A stretch of 64,000 bases of DNA from Eunapius fragilis (GCA_963681505.1 OY811971.1:17872234-17936233); one strand, 5' to 3'. Shown: positions 23,669-35,216, counted from the first letter of the stretch. Translations and numbers: made by a program. The notes: a model not told the origin generated them from the sequence alone.

Positions 23669-24217
23669 AGGCCCGGCACACACTAGCTAGCTATGCCATA
23701 TCGCTGGCAACTAGTCACCAGATACAGTCGCCAGCGATATCGCCTAGTGTGTGCGTGTATCTTGTTGGCGGCTTTTGTCGCTAGCTAGCAACATGTCGCC
23801 CGAAGTTGATTACAGCTCTACTTTCAAGCGACTGCTTCAAACAAACCGCAGCCGCCACAAAATAAATGGAAAAGTGTATAAAATGGCGTCGACGTCAGAA
23901 AGGTTGAGTGGAACTACGACAACATAGAAACACTCATTGAGCTGTACGAACGAAGGCCGTGTCTATACGATACCAAAAAAAAAGAGAATCACATCAAAAT
24001 AGCTACCACTACAGTGCAAACTCCAACAATTTCAGCCATTTGGGTAGGTTATATAATCAGTGTCGGATCATAACCGGTTAACCACGCCTAATTATTAGGT
24101 TGCTGGCGACTAGTCGGCCGTCTGTACATCACCCTACAAAAATCGCAGTGCCGGATATTGCTGGCGAGTAGTTGCCAGCAATATCGCCGGCGATATCGCC
24201 TAGTGTGTGCCGGGCCT
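23669..24217. mobile_element. Harbinger-type non-autonomous element with a MADF-domain fragment
   Basis: The terminal inverted repeats AGGCCCGGCACACACTAG are perfect over 18 bp. Subterminal repeats of GATATCGC(T/C)GGC follow at both ends. The interior (plus strand, about 23904-24005) encodes WNYDNIETLIELYERRPCLY then DTKKKENH, a MADF (Myb/SANT-like) DNA-binding domain start, typical of the accessory protein of PIF/Harbinger transposons. No transposase is left. I could not define the target duplication. Confidence 0.7.
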
Positions 24218-24477
24218 AAGTTAGAGAAACGACCGTTTGATCACAACTGATTAACCCTACCTTGGAAAATTGAAAGTGGAACTACTCCTCCCTAGCTCAT
24301 ACTACACAATCAAATTTGGCGATCATCGATACACCTGCGTACAAGCTGCAAATTTGGCAAAAATCATTATGGTCACACAGCGTCAATCTACATGAAATGA
24401 ATTTTTGTCTTTCATTATACAGTTCCAAGCGTTTTTATATTGCAATGGCTAATTTTATTAGCAATAGTTAAATGTAA

Positions 24478-25335
24478 GTCGAGCAGAGAACAAGTACACC
24501 TTCGTAATATGTGATTACGCAACTCGCTACCCGGAGGCGGTGCCCCTCAAAAGCATTGATGCTGAAAGTGTGGCGGAGGAGCTTATTAAGGTATTTGCTC
24601 GTGTGGTTGTACCCAGGGAGATCATAACAGATCAAGGAGCAAATTTCACGTCGCAATTACTTGCTGAACTGTACAGGCTCTTACAGGTGCACCCTATACG
24701 CACAAGCCCATACCATCCGCAGACTGACGGCCTGGTTGAACGATTTAACCAGACGTTGAAGTCAATGTTGCGAAAAACGGGAACGGACAGAGGAAAAAAG
24801 TGGGATAAGAAAATTCCCTATCTACCGTTTGCATATCGGGAAGTATCGCAAGCATCAACGGGATTTTCCCCTTTCGAGCTTTAATATGGTCGGGACGTAC
24901 GAGGATCACTGGACATCTTAAAAGAAGTTTGGGAAACAACAAGCAGGACTACTGATGAAAATGTAATCAGTTATGTTTTGTCAACAAGGGAACGACTCAG
25001 AGAGATATGTCTGAACTGGTGCAGGAAAATCTATCCAGCTCCCAACGTCGGCAGAAATCTTGGTTCGACAAGGGTGCTCGACTCCGCGAGCTCAAGCCAG
25101 GCGATTCCGTACTGGTACTACTCCCAACATCATCCAACAGGTTGCTTGCCCAATGGCAGGTGCCCTATCAAGTGGTGTAGCGAATGGGTAAAGTCAATTA
25201 CTTATTGACATGCAGGACAAAAGAAAGAGAAAACGGGTGTTCCACGTCAATATGCTCAAGGACTTCCATGTTCGTCCAGGATGCTTCGTAGAGGAAATAC
25301 AGGAAGAAGCGGATATCCCTTCATGGCGGAGTGGT
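24478..25335 (+). pseudogene. Ty3/gypsy integrase, first domain of a permuted pol, broken
   Basis: The catalytic triad is visible: VICDYATRYPEAVPL (first Asp), REIITDQGANF (second Asp) and HPQTDGLVERFNQ (Glu), spaced as in gypsy integrases. A stop (TAA, 24882) interrupts just after the STGFSPFEL motif. The C-terminal region continues in other frames (GARLRELKPGDSVLVLLP; KRVFHVNMLKDFHVRP at about 25213-25275). The zinc-finger N-terminus is missing upstream of 24478. RT sequence begins within about 60 bp of the integrase C-terminus, so integrase precedes RT in the same unit. Confidence 0.85.
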
Positions 25336-25379
25336 GAGGCGGGGTAAGTTGTTGTTGTTGACATTGGGGAGGGGCTGGA

Positions 25380-26195
25380 TAGCGGACAAAAGAAGGAGCT
25401 TAAAGAGTTGCTGGGGAGCTTTGCAAAGGTGTTTAGCAACAAGCCTGGAAAAACGACTTTGTATGAGCATCGGATCCATATACCAATAGCTCTAAGCCTG
25501 TTAGATTGCCTCCGTACCGGGTGCCGCATGCCTATAGGGATTCTATAAAAAGGGAGCTTCAGCTGCAGGAAATGGAACGGAGTGGAATTTATGAGCCTAC
25601 CTGTAGTGAATGGGCGTCCCCGATAGTTGTGGTACCAAAGAGAAATGGAGAGTTACGATTGTGTGTGGACTATCGTAGGCTAAATTCAGTTTCACAGGTC
25701 GATTCATATTTGATGCCTCGCATAGATGAGTTGATCGACCGTGTAGGAAAAGCAAACTTTATCACTACGTTAGACCTAACAACTGGATATTGGCAGATTC
25801 CAATGGCAGATAAGGATAAATGCAAAACAGCTTTTGTCACTCCTTTTGGTAGTTTTCAGTTTACAGTGATGCCGTTTGGGCTTAGCGGGGCCCCAGCTAC
25901 ATTTCAGCGGTTGATGGATAGATTGTTGCAGGGATGTGAAGATTATGCTGTAGCCTACATTGATGATTTTGCCATTTTTAGCAGTGACTGGCAGGATCAT
26001 CTGAAACAACTGCAGGAGGTGCTAATGAGGATATAGAAAAGGCTGGACTTACTGTGAAGCTTAGCAAAAGTAAATTTGCCAAGCCGCGTAGTTGTGAGTA
26101 CCTCGGATATATTGTAGGAGGAGGAGTTGTGAAGCCAATTTTGAGCAAGGTATGGAAGCGATTAGCTCTTTCCCAAAGCCCGACACCAACATAGG
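25380..26195 (+). pseudogene. Ty3/gypsy reverse transcriptase, interrupted
   Basis: The sequence begins with LLGSFAKVFSNKPGKTTLYE, then a frame change, then an open frame from 25506 with YRVPHAYRDSIKRELQLQEM, SEWASPIVVVPKRNG, LRLCVDYRRLNSVS, TTLDLTTGYWQIPM, FTVMPFGLSGAPATFQRLMD and the catalytic YIDDF. One TAG (26034) follows, then further matching sequence to FPKPDT, where similarity stops abruptly at about 26190. The missing link to RNase H is found about 4.4 kb downstream. No protease motif was seen between integrase and RT. Confidence 0.88.
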
Positions 26196-26587
26196 CCGCC
26201 CCGGGGGCACGGCTGTTTCGTCCGTGACAATAGGTTTTGTAATTAGATTGAATAAACCGAATTACGGTATTCACAATTATGGCGTACAATAAGCTCATTA
26301 TAAAAGTAGCATCTAAAGGAGGCAGTTTATGCAAAACCCGTTACAGTAGTGCAAAATCCTATTGATGCTAGCTATAAAGCAACCACTTACTAGTCCCATA
26401 CTGCGTATGCGCAAAGAAAAGCACATCGGCTTAATATACACTAACAGTTGCGCATCGCGATACTTATTAACCTGTCTAAAATTCGACGATTTGGTTGCTA
26501 CTTTTCTCCAAATCCCGCCTTATAAACTCCACGTTTAAAGGTAAGAAGTGAAGTTCAAAGAGTGATTAGTCATGCTATGAATACTAC

Positions 26588-28238
26588 AGGCTCCCACGCG
26601 CCCTATATAGGCCGTACAACGAAACAAACCACAAACTGTTTCTAATGAATACCGCGTGTAGTGGCTGTAAATTGGAAGACCTATGCCGGGTCAGTGGGTG
26701 CAAGCTAAACAATGGGTGAAAAAGCAGGCGGTATTGTCTGCTAAGCTAGAAAGCCACATGCGTGCATACAAGTGCACAAGCTTCACTGAGTAATTGCTTC
26801 CACTTTGACGTGCCCTGAGATCCACCCACCAATGTTCTGCAGCAAGTGCCAATTGGTGTTAAGGAGGAAGATTGCAGCACAAAAGGAGAAGCGCCCATAC
26901 AAGTGCTTACTGAAGCCGTATGATTGGTTCAGATGAGTTCAAGGTATGGCAATTCTATATCTTTTTACCATATGCACTCCAAGATTGTATGCCTGCCTAT
27001 AAGGATAGATGGCCCAAATACAGGCCATACATGTATTCTGGAAACAGTCCTGCATGCTGAAATTGTGGAGCCATTGTCACCAATAAAAAAGATTGCTCCC
27101 CCCCCCACCCCCCCCACCCGCTCCATACAGCCTACAGCTAAAGCCACCCAGACACACTCTTTAATGAGTTGGAATGCTCTATCTGTATGGGTGTGTTCAC
27201 CACGTGACAGGCTAGTATGCATGTGCCACTTGACTAGTGGTGGAATGGATCCACCTATATAGCCATCTACGCTGTCCCTGCTATCACTCCACTGCACCCT
27301 TGGAGTGCAAGGATGTCACTGTATTCCGCTTCTAGCTTGATTCAACAACTCATGTGTGTGATGTTATGGTGGCATGTGCAAGAGCAGCATGAAAGCAATC
27401 AGCTACGCCTCACATTGTTGTGGCACTACTGACAGGAAATGCAACTTGTTAGTGAAGTCCTGCATGCACCAGATACTAAATGCTAATAAGAAGAACTGCA
27501 TGCAGATTCCAACAGGAGGTACAGTAAGTGTGAATGTTGAACCCTGATCTGTCATATACAACCTTTGAAGATGGTTCGCATATCCACACCACGAGCACGT
27601 GCCACTCTCTGAGCTCAGTGTTCACACACACAAGCGCTGTGTTCATGAGCTTTAGATGACACGATCCATGCTGAGTGCTGGTGCGGAGGATGCTGATATC
27701 TTGTTTAGAATGAACTGATTGAGGAAAGAAAAGGTACTCCATGATGCAGGGATCACTATTAACATTCCGAGTCCTATGCTTGGAATCCCTTGGTATATAG
27801 GTAACAGGTTAGCCACATCCATGCAGCTGCAAATTAAAGGAATATGTGTATATATAACTTTCACTTAACTTACTTACAGGTGGTTCAGCGAAGCAAGCTG
27901 CGGTAGGACAGCACATTTGGGGGTATGAAAAGAACTGTAAAAATGCATCTCCTGGAGGATCACATGGTGAAGTGCATGGATTTCAACACACCAAGCATGT
28001 TGTGGCTTTAATGGGAGAGCAGGGAGCTGAATCGATTCATGCAAAATTTAAACTAAAACTGAAAAGCATACTGAAGGAGTACTACCTCAATGCCCCACTC
28101 CATATGGATCAACTGCAGTACTGCGGCCCGTGACAAGGCCAATTAATTGAAACACTGATGAATATTAAATCCAAATGGCGGCGCAGTTTGACATATTCAG
28201 CGGACAAAATACTCACTCACGAGCGTGCGTGGGAGCCT
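26588..28238 (+). mobile_element. Candidate transposon holding a RAG1-N-terminus-like remnant
   Basis: AGGCTCCCACGCGCCC at 26588 is matched in inverted orientation at 28223-28238 (GCGTGCGTGGGAGCCT), 14 of 16 positions. A TATA-like CTATATAGG (26603-26611) lies between the left repeat and the first ATG of the gene remnant. I could not establish a target duplication, so the ends are tentative. Confidence 0.4.
26645..28135 (+). pseudogene. Remnant of a RAG1-N-terminal-like zinc protein
   Basis: The first frame starts MNTACSGCKLEDLCRVSGCK. At about 26811 another frame reads CPEIHPPMFCSKCQLVLRRK and KCLLKPYDWF, which resembles the IHP..FC..C zinc motif of the RAG1 N-terminal region. Near 27170 LECSICMGVF resembles the start of the RAG1-type RING. 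At about 27990-28100 the frame reads VVALMGEQGAESIHAKF, a motif I recall from uncharacterised proteins of cnidarians and sponges. All parts lie on one strand in order, with stops and frame changes between them. Transposons with RAG1-N-like proteins (N-RAG-TP) are known from molluscs. Joining these parts into one gene is inference. Confidence 0.5.
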
Positions 28239-28612
28239 AACGACAACAAAAACAACTGAAACAACCTCTTCACCTCCTATGACAACATTTTAGTGAGAAC
28301 AAATAAGGCAGGATTTGTCACAAACCCGTGCAACTCTTGGGTACCCACGCAGTACCGTTATTCTTTGAACCGTTGGTCTATTATTAGAATACATAGACTG
28401 GCTATGAAATTGATACCATTGTGTTTCAAATGTTTCGCTGTACAAAACTGTGCCATCAAATGCTAGATATTATGAAAGGTATCCTTTAAAAACCCTGCTT
28501 TCTGGACTACATTTGTTGCTAGGGAGTTTATTAGTCTTGTTGCTAGGTAATTAACATTCATAGTGGGTGTGGGTCTAATGTCCACGTTTCAATAGAGTTG
28601 TAACAGCCGTGG

Positions 28613-28695
28613 GGGGGAGGGGGGGGGGGGGGGGCCAGGGGGCCATGGCACCCCCCCTCCCCTGGTTATGGCCCCCCCCCCCCCCCCCCAACCCC
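28613..28695. repeat. Poly-G/poly-C imperfect hairpin
   Basis: A G-rich run, GGCCAGGGGGCCATGGCACC and a C-rich run can fold back on themselves. Similar G/C-run hairpins occur near 45000-45165 and 34970-35180. Lengths of the runs are unlikely to be exact. Confidence 0.7.
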
Positions 28696-30239
28696 TATAA
28701 GTAATTTTTACTGTAGCGTTGCAATATGATTACTACATATAACTATGTGTAAAATAGCTACTAACACTCATCTGAGCGTACAAATAGCGATTACAGTAGG
28801 GACTCGAAGATACGGAAAAATCGTACCTCAAAGATACGGAAAATAAGGCACATTCATTGCTCTTTAAATAAACAGTCCGTGGTCTTAACAAACCAACCAC
28901 GCTGCCCTCTAATGCGATTCACCGCTGAAGGCGCCCTTACCTGAAATGTAATTCACTTGAGCGCGCCGCTTCGTTGTGCCTGGCAAAGTAAACAATCTGT
29001 TGTCGACTATTTCCATATTTTCCTCATGCGAGCTATAGGTTTGCAGACCTCCCTAGCGTATGTATATACCTGCCCCGCGCTCTGCCCACTGCGTGCATGC
29101 ATGCATGTGGATGTAATATGCATTATGAGTTCTCCTTTCACACTCACCAATTCAAGTGCTGTTGGTAAGACAATATTATTCAAAGAACTTCAAACAGGGG
29201 CCTACCTGTGACATTACTCATGCAGACTTGTTCGTGTCCATGTTGGTGCAATGATGTCTATGTTCACAGTTTATTTTAAAACCAAACAAAAATTGGCTAA
29301 CCTGCATGAGTACAATCCCAGTTCATTGAGTGCCGGTACAGTTTTATAATCTGATGTCTATGCATGCATGTGTGACTGTATCACAGAACATTTGTAAACT
29401 TTCAATTGCATCATTATAACTTTAAATTGTTTACCTTTACATGCACGCACGCAAGTGCGTGTCCCATTATGAATGCATTACTTATGACAACCAAGCCACA
29501 TGTCCACACAGAACAATCACAGATCAATTGCTTTCTGGTCTCTGGCACCATGAGGTGAGATGGACATTGCAGACAAATGTCTGTGATGTATGTATGATCA
29601 GGTTTGGCCAGTTGACACTTTTTATAGCATTTAGGAATTTACCAGTACCCCAGCTACACTATGTAGACGTACATTTCATAAATTGGTCCTTCTGTGTACC
29701 TCACCAGAATTAACATACCCATTGTACATAGTCTATCATTTGTGTTAATGCAGACTTGTCTTTTTTCAACCATCCAGAATGTTGGCAACTGAAAATAATA
29801 AGCATGTTGCCATGTGCACAAAATTTAGATTTATAGGGAGTATCTTACCATGTCAAGGCACAGGTTCCTCCACATAAAATGCACGCGAAGTGAAACCAGA
29901 ACCTTTCAGAATAAATAATTGTTCCATGTCCATAACGTTAGCATAATAACTATGCATCATGTTCAACACTATCCACATGGCGATGCATACCTGCCACAAA
30001 TTTTTTTAGAAGGCATTACAACAGATACAATGTACAAGCGGCATATAGGGACAGGTAGCGACTTCAAGTGCATATATTTGCTCTATGTAAATGACTATGG
30101 ACATGCACACGGCAATGGCAGTACTAGTACTAGTCTGCGATTGCAATAAAATTGACCCATCTGTTTAGCTTGCTAATGATTTTCCACGCACCTGCTATGT
30201 ACTCAGGTACATGTGGATTATATGTCGTGGGAGTTCTCA

Positions 30240-30600
30240 GTCCTCAAACTTCTCGCAAAGTTCTAAACTCGGTTTTCTGGGTTTCCGATTGTTTGGAATG
30301 TTCATTTATACAATTTATAGCACGGGTGGCGAGGCGAAAACCCAGAAAACCGAGTTTAGAACTTTGCGAGAAGTTAGAAGTTATAAAGGAAGTGAAGGCA
30401 GGTAAACCAATATCGATGCTTGTGTGCAGTTTGGAATAAGTAAGAGTCAGGCTTACCAACTCTATAAAGATAAGGATGCCTTGCAAGTATCAGCACGAAG
30501 TGGCAGTGTGCCTGTCCACTCAAAGTTCAGAAAGAACAAAACCAGAACACTAGAAATCAATCCCGCTGTGTTTGACTGGTTTTGTTCTGTGCGATCGTTT
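30240..30600 (+). pseudogene. Tigger-like transposase N-terminus with a 40 bp inverted copy of its start
   Basis: The frames read KPRKPSLELCEKLEVIKEVK and, after a frame change near 30420, FGISKSQAYQLYKDKDALQV, the first helix-turn-helix of pogo/Tigger transposases. The segment AACTTCTCGCAAAGTTCTAA and following bases at about 30248-30287 recur in inverted orientation at about 30336-30376, with a loop of about 50 bp. The rest of the transposase is absent and gypsy sequence begins soon after. Confidence 0.65.
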
Positions 30601-30629
30601 AGTGGTGATGGTAAATCCCTACCTCTTGC

Positions 30630-31160
30630 AATGGCTTCATTTGGCAGCACCGCTAACCGATCATCGGTTCCTAATAGCGGGGTGTGGAACGAAGGATGTC
30701 GAAGAGCGTTTGAAACGTTAAAGAAAGCGCTGATCTCAGAGCCGGTTTTGAGTAGCCCGGATGTTTCAAAAACATTTATCGTACAGACTGACGCTTCTGA
30801 TTGGGGAGTGGGAGCCGTTCTAAGTCAAGTACAGGAGGACGGTCAGGAACACCCTGTTGGTTATTATAGCCGGAAGTTATTGGCTAAGGAGCAACGATTC
30901 TCAACTATTGAGAAGGAATTTTGGCTATTAAGTTGGCGTTAGATGCATTCAAAGTCTATCTACTGGGCAAGAAATTTGTAGTCCAAACAGATCATCGAGC
31001 ACTCGAGTGGCTAGAAAAACTCAAGGAAAACAATGCAAGGCTATGCAGATGGAGCTTAGCCCTTCAACCTTTCTCTTTTGTGGTGGAACATCGACCATGC
31101 TTGGGCTATGAACTTGAACGCGGACGCACTGTCAAGAAATCCAGCAACGGCGTTGCTGCA
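30630..31160 (+). pseudogene. Ty3/gypsy RNase H, last pol domain, broken
   Basis: The frames read WNEGCRRAFETLKKALISEP, FIVQTDASDWGVGAVLSQV, QEHPVGYYSRKLL and, in another frame, ALDAFKVYLLGKKFVVQTDH then RALEWL. The family hallmark NADALSRNP is present at about 31116-31145 but in a third frame, so a frameshift lies near 31100. No integrase follows. A purine tract and an LTR-like sequence begin right after it, so RNase H was the end of pol. Confidence 0.85.
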
Positions 31161-31530
31161 GGTAAAGGAGAAGGAAGTGTGAGAGCCCAGACTTACGGGC
31201 CTGCGCTCTTGAATAACAATTACATGCAGAATCTTTGAGCATGCGCATTGATAGCTGAGATTTGGGTATAAATGTATTTCGTGTGGAGTTATTGAGGGTT
31301 ATGTGCGAGATATTGGCTAACGTGAACGGTAGTGGGGGGTGTATAGGCATTCCAGAAGACGTGTGCAGGCTGATTGCTACCGTCAGTTCTGTCACAGCTA
31401 GCTCTACGCCTAAAATTATTAACATCGTTCATAACGCAATTAAAATCGCTATACTACGCGTCTATGAGTACAGTGCCTCCTGTGACCCTCCCCCTCCCCG
31501 ATACTGCGACAAGCACAATTACTGACGACA
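31161..31530 (+). other. Candidate polypurine tract and 3' LTR of the gypsy element
   Basis: GGTAAAGGAGAAGGAAG (31161-31177) is a polypurine tract immediately followed by TGTGAGAGCC, a typical LTR start. A TATA-like GGGTATAAATG lies at 31265. The 3' limit near 31530 is a guess, since no 5' LTR was found to compare with. The element's 5' end is missing upstream of 24478. Confidence 0.5.
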
Positions 31531-31839
31531 TAACTAGGCTGTGAAGACGTAATTAATTATCCCTAGGTCTCGTGAGCTAGCTATGGGCCCATTTTTAATA
31601 ACTTTATTGAACGGATTACTCAATGACATACTTTATGAATAAATTATTGTCGGTAGAAATTATCTTGAATTTAGTTGAGAAATAGTTCATAATTTTTTTT
31701 GTATAATAATCGAACCGATTTATAGTACATAAAAAAGTTGTTTAAAATTTCAATTTGAAAACAAAAAGCAAGATGACCGCTTATGTATGGGCCATTTCTG
31801 GGTATGCTATCAGACCTATATCTGCTTGTAATGCTCCTC

Positions 31840-31970
31840 GCTCCGTACGGCAGGAAGTACTACATAACACCTCCTGCCGTTTGGCTCCTATTCATGCTTG
31901 CTAGTGCTTCATGACTGACTTTCATGTCTAGGCAGGAAGTGCCGCTTGCGTACAGAAGCAGTGCTTCCTG
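31840..31970. repeat. CCTGCCG/GGCAGGAAG short repeats
   Basis: CGGCAGGAAGTACTAC, CTCCTGCCG, GGCAGGAAGTGCC and GCTTCCTGCCGG occur within 130 bp in alternating orientation. The role is unknown. From 31530 to 32500 I see no gene. Confidence 0.45.
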
Positions 31971-32502
31971 CCGGTTTAATTATTCTTGCCTCCTACATCG
32001 TGTTATACAAATATAGTCGAACGTTATTTCTTTTACCCAGAAATGGATATGTTCCAATATAGCCCCCAATTGATTGCCGCCGGTTCTTTAAACTTCCTTA
32101 CAAATAATCAGCACGCCCTACATATGACCCCTGATATATTATAGCGGTAATGACATCCTCTTTTTGAAGCGACGCATTACGTCACTAGTTTTTTTATTTT
32201 TTAAAGTTATACCTGATGATTCGTAGTGCACATAAATTAACCTTTTAACCTTTTCTAGTTTTAATTTGATGCGGAGATGCCATGTATGCCTCTAGCGGTA
32301 ATAACTGAACGTAGGATCGCGTGTTCGAGGGAAAAAGGGAATCAGCACTACCACAGCTGGCTCTGCAAGGACCAAGCAAGCGGGCACGCATCACAGGTCA
32401 CCGGACAGGAGATCTGCTGCCGGTACAATTTCTGCAACTGCATCTGCTCCAATTCCCACTTCAGGTGCTTCTGTCACCTGTGTCCTCCTTCTGTAATAGT
32501 CC

Positions 32503-32620
32503 TATATTTAGCACTGACATTTGTAGGATATTGATTTTACTTTATTATTAGACACTTGTTTCCTTGCTTTTTACACCACTACTGCCTTCAAAACCACCAA
32601 TTTTATCATAGAGAATGCAT
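32503..32620. mobile_element. Single arm of a hairpin-headed element
   Basis: CCTATATTTAGCAC, then TTTCCTTGCTTTTTACACCA and CCACCAATTTTATCATAGAGAATG match the right arm of the first hairpin-headed family. The left arm is absent. It supplies the C-terminal codons of the minus frame ending at 32548. Confidence 0.55.
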
Positions 32621-33255
32621 GGTTTTAGTTCTTCTTTAACATCGATGATCTCCATTGCGTCTCCATATATGCCCCACGCATGATTATCCTTCCTGAATCG
32701 TATTACTGATCGTGCATTCTTCCAATAGCGCACAGCCGCCAAACAACTGAGTTGAAAATTTTCAACAATTGAACAATTGTTTCGTATTACGTTTGAAGTT
32801 GTAAAGGGCAGGCATGAATTAGCCAACATTACGTTTTCCCCATGCCATCAGCCATGCCAGCATTAAAACATCATCACACACATGTTCAAACAACAGAGAT
32901 CATATGCACATAAAGATGTTCACATCAGAAATCCTCTGCAGTGAAAATTTCTTAAATATTTTTCGATGTATTCATCACTATTCTCTAGGTTGAAATCAAT
33001 CCCGGCTTTGGAGAAAATATCTCTTGTCACTTTATTCTGTAGGTTCTGTGAGCAACTCCACCCACCAGTACGGGGCAGTAGCAGATCCAAACTGCATAGA
33101 ACAGAGTGGTCCAAACTTCTAGCCTTCCTCGCGAGAAGGGCTCTGAACTCTGCATAACCTTTAATAGGAGATAATAACATGGTATTTTGGAATTCAACAT
33201 TGATACAAGGAGTCCACACTTTGTCGATAGAGAAATAATAAGTCTCCCTAAACAT
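32620..33255 (-). CDS. Two unrecognised minus-strand open frames
   Basis: Frames at 32920-33255 (111 residues; INVEFQNTMLLSPIKGYAEF, LLLPRTGGWSCSQN) and 32548-32829 (93 residues; LAAVRYWKNARSVIRFRKDN, HAWGIYGDAMEIIDV) lie in series between two hairpin-headed elements. They look protein-like in composition and could be exons or parts of one broken gene. I do not recognise a family. The end of the second frame is transposon-derived. Confidence 0.3.
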
Positions 33256-33300
33256 GCATCACATTTATTTTTAGGTACACAATGTATATTTATTGAATAA

Positions 33301-33600
33301 CAAGTAAATAAAAGTAAATAAAAACATTCTCTAACGAGAGATTTGTTGGTATATAGGATTGACCAATGGTGGTGTAAAAAGCATGGAAACAAGAGTGACA
33401 GAAATATTATTGAAAAATTGAAATAGGCCTATATTTAGCCCATTACTCAGGCATGTGTGGTGTATTGTGTGCTAAATATAGGCCTATTTCAATTTTCCAA
33501 TAATATTTCTGTCACTCTTGTTTCCATGCTTTTTACACCACCATTGGTCAATCCTATATACCAACAACTCTCTCGTTAGAGAATGTTTTTATTTTCTAGT
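33301..33600 (+). mobile_element. Hairpin-headed element, copy 2 (head)
   Basis: It starts CAAGTAAATAAAAGTAAATA after an A, then carries a palindrome whose arms read ATATAGGATTGACCAATGG, AACAAGAGTGACAGAAAT and ATAGGCCTATATTTAGC. The arms pair closely but differ in inner sequence from copies 1, 4 and 5. Sequence at 34740-34900 resembles the downstream part of copy 4, so the full element may run to about 34920. Confidence 0.7.
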
Positions 33601-33678
33601 TTCATAAGTTTTTTTTCACCCTGTCATAGCAGTATCATAGTCAAGAATCAAATATAGGAAGAGGATGGACGATCCCCT

Positions 33679-33966
33679 TTATCTCTTAATGCAAGAACAA
33701 ATAACTTTAATAGTACTGCTGGTGGTGGGGGCAGGGCTGATGGTGCAGGCAGGGCTGGTGATGCAGGCAGGAGCGCCAGTGGGGGCAGCGCTGGTGGTGC
33801 CGGCAGGAGTAGCTGCTGGTAGTGGTGTGGGCAGTGCTGGTGGTGGTGGTGGCAGAAGCGGGGCTTCTGGAGGTGGTGGGGTGAAGGGGAGAGGAGTTGG
33901 AGGATGAATGTACTCTTCCTCCTCCGACCCCTCGTTGGTGAAATACCCGTGAAGGTCGTCAGCCAT
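33679..33966 (-). CDS. Proline/alanine-rich open frame of uncertain reality
   Basis: The minus frame begins MADDLHGYFTNEGSEEEEYI and becomes a long Pro/Ala/Thr-rich tract. The tract comes from GGTGGTG/GGGGCAG simple repeats, so it can be open by composition. The first 25 residues look protein-like. It may lie inside the element headed by the hairpin at 33301. No family was recognised. Confidence 0.25.
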   Translation of the reverse strand: MADDLHGYFTNEGSEEEEYIHPPTPLPFTPPPPEAPLLPPPPPALPTPLPAATPAGTTSAAPTGAPACITSPACTISPAPTTSSTIKVICSCIKR

Positions 33967-34706
33967 CTACATATACGTAACAGAGAGTATGATTAAATTT
34001 TTACTTCTTTATTTTTTAAAGCAAAGTGCAAAGCCTTTACACATCCATATAGAGTATTATTAAATTTTTACCTCTTTTTGCTAAGTGAACTATTCAGTGG
34101 ATGAGTGGCTTTTATACCTGCAAAACCTTAACACGTGTGCAGACTGTGCTAAAATTATATTAGTCCAATTTCATCATTTTAATGACAGGGAGGGAAGGGG
34201 TGCATGCGTGTCAGTTGTGCTAAAATTCTATTGGTCCAAATTTGATCCAGTAAAAATGGTCATATCTAAACATGGAGGTGTAGCGTACATGCAGTTAAGT
34301 TGTATAGATGGGTAGTGTGGGAACTAAGGAAGTGAACTACATGGCAGCATGTAGATCGATTGATAAGGTTATGTTCTCAGGTGAGGTAATATCTGTGGAC
34401 AGGGTCTGCAGCTTTATGAGTGTGGGCAGAAGGTCTGTTTTTTATTTCACTACATAAATGCGAGTGTGCTGCTAGAAGTACCTGATGGTGGCTTATCTTA
34501 CTTACTGCTGCACAGGCAGATCACTACCCCTAGGAATAGCTTTTTCAAGACCACCATTATACTCCATTGGTGCATGAGATTTGGGTTCATACATAGAGTA
34601 GCTATTTGGGAAAAGGATATAGTTGCAGCTATATAGTTCTCAGCCCTTGCAACTGTAACTATATTCATACAGTTGCAACATTCACAGTACATGGCTAGAC
34701 AAGGAA

Positions 34707-34708
34707 GA

Positions 34709-34739
<31 letters not shown>
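34707..34739 (+). repeat. (ACG)n microsatellite
   Basis: About ten ACG units. The flank at about 34833-34860 (GTAGATCGTTGTGCTCTAAT) recurs in inverted orientation at about 40820-40840, so it belongs to a dispersed repeat. Confidence 0.85.
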
Positions 34740-35216
34740 AGTATTATTTTAGGACTGGGCACGAGAAACAGGAAATTGTTTCTCTATAACCACACCGTTT
34801 TATGACACGGAACAAACGTAGAACTGTAGATCGTTGTGCTCTAATTCCATCGCGATAAAGAGATAAGCGATCCGTTTCTCCGTTGTCCCTCAAGACGCTA
34901 GTGAAGTTTAGGTTCCCTCCCCTAGGCAGGGCTGCGACTTGACATGGCCGTAGTCAATTCCAAAAATTTGGGGGGGCTAATTAATATTCATGATCTTGAT
35001 AAAACGATGCATCGCGGATTGATCGACGGTTGACCACACTTTCTCGTTCTAAACTCACGGGCGGCTTGCAATACTTGAAAGTGTTCAATTTGTGGTACCG
35101 CGCGTACTATATCATCAACGTGTATCCTTTTATAAATAATATGCTGGACCAAAATTTTGGGGGGGCTTAAGCCCCCCCCCTTACTACGGCCTTGCTTGAC
35201 TACAAGCGAAATGCAG

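Larger units (their letters stand above)
26195..30630. other. Foreign block splitting the gypsy pol between RT and RNase H
   Basis: Gypsy similarity stops at about 26190 (FPKPDT) and resumes at about 30630 with an AAPLTD-like stretch and WNEGCRRAFETLKKAL. The block holds a RAG1-N-terminus-like remnant (26645-28135), a poly-G/poly-C hairpin (28613-28695), a Tigger-like fragment with an inverted repeat (30240-30600), and otherwise unrecognised AT-rich DNA from about 28700 to 30200. It looks like nested insertions, and I could not find a single pair of ends for the whole block. Confidence 0.65.
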
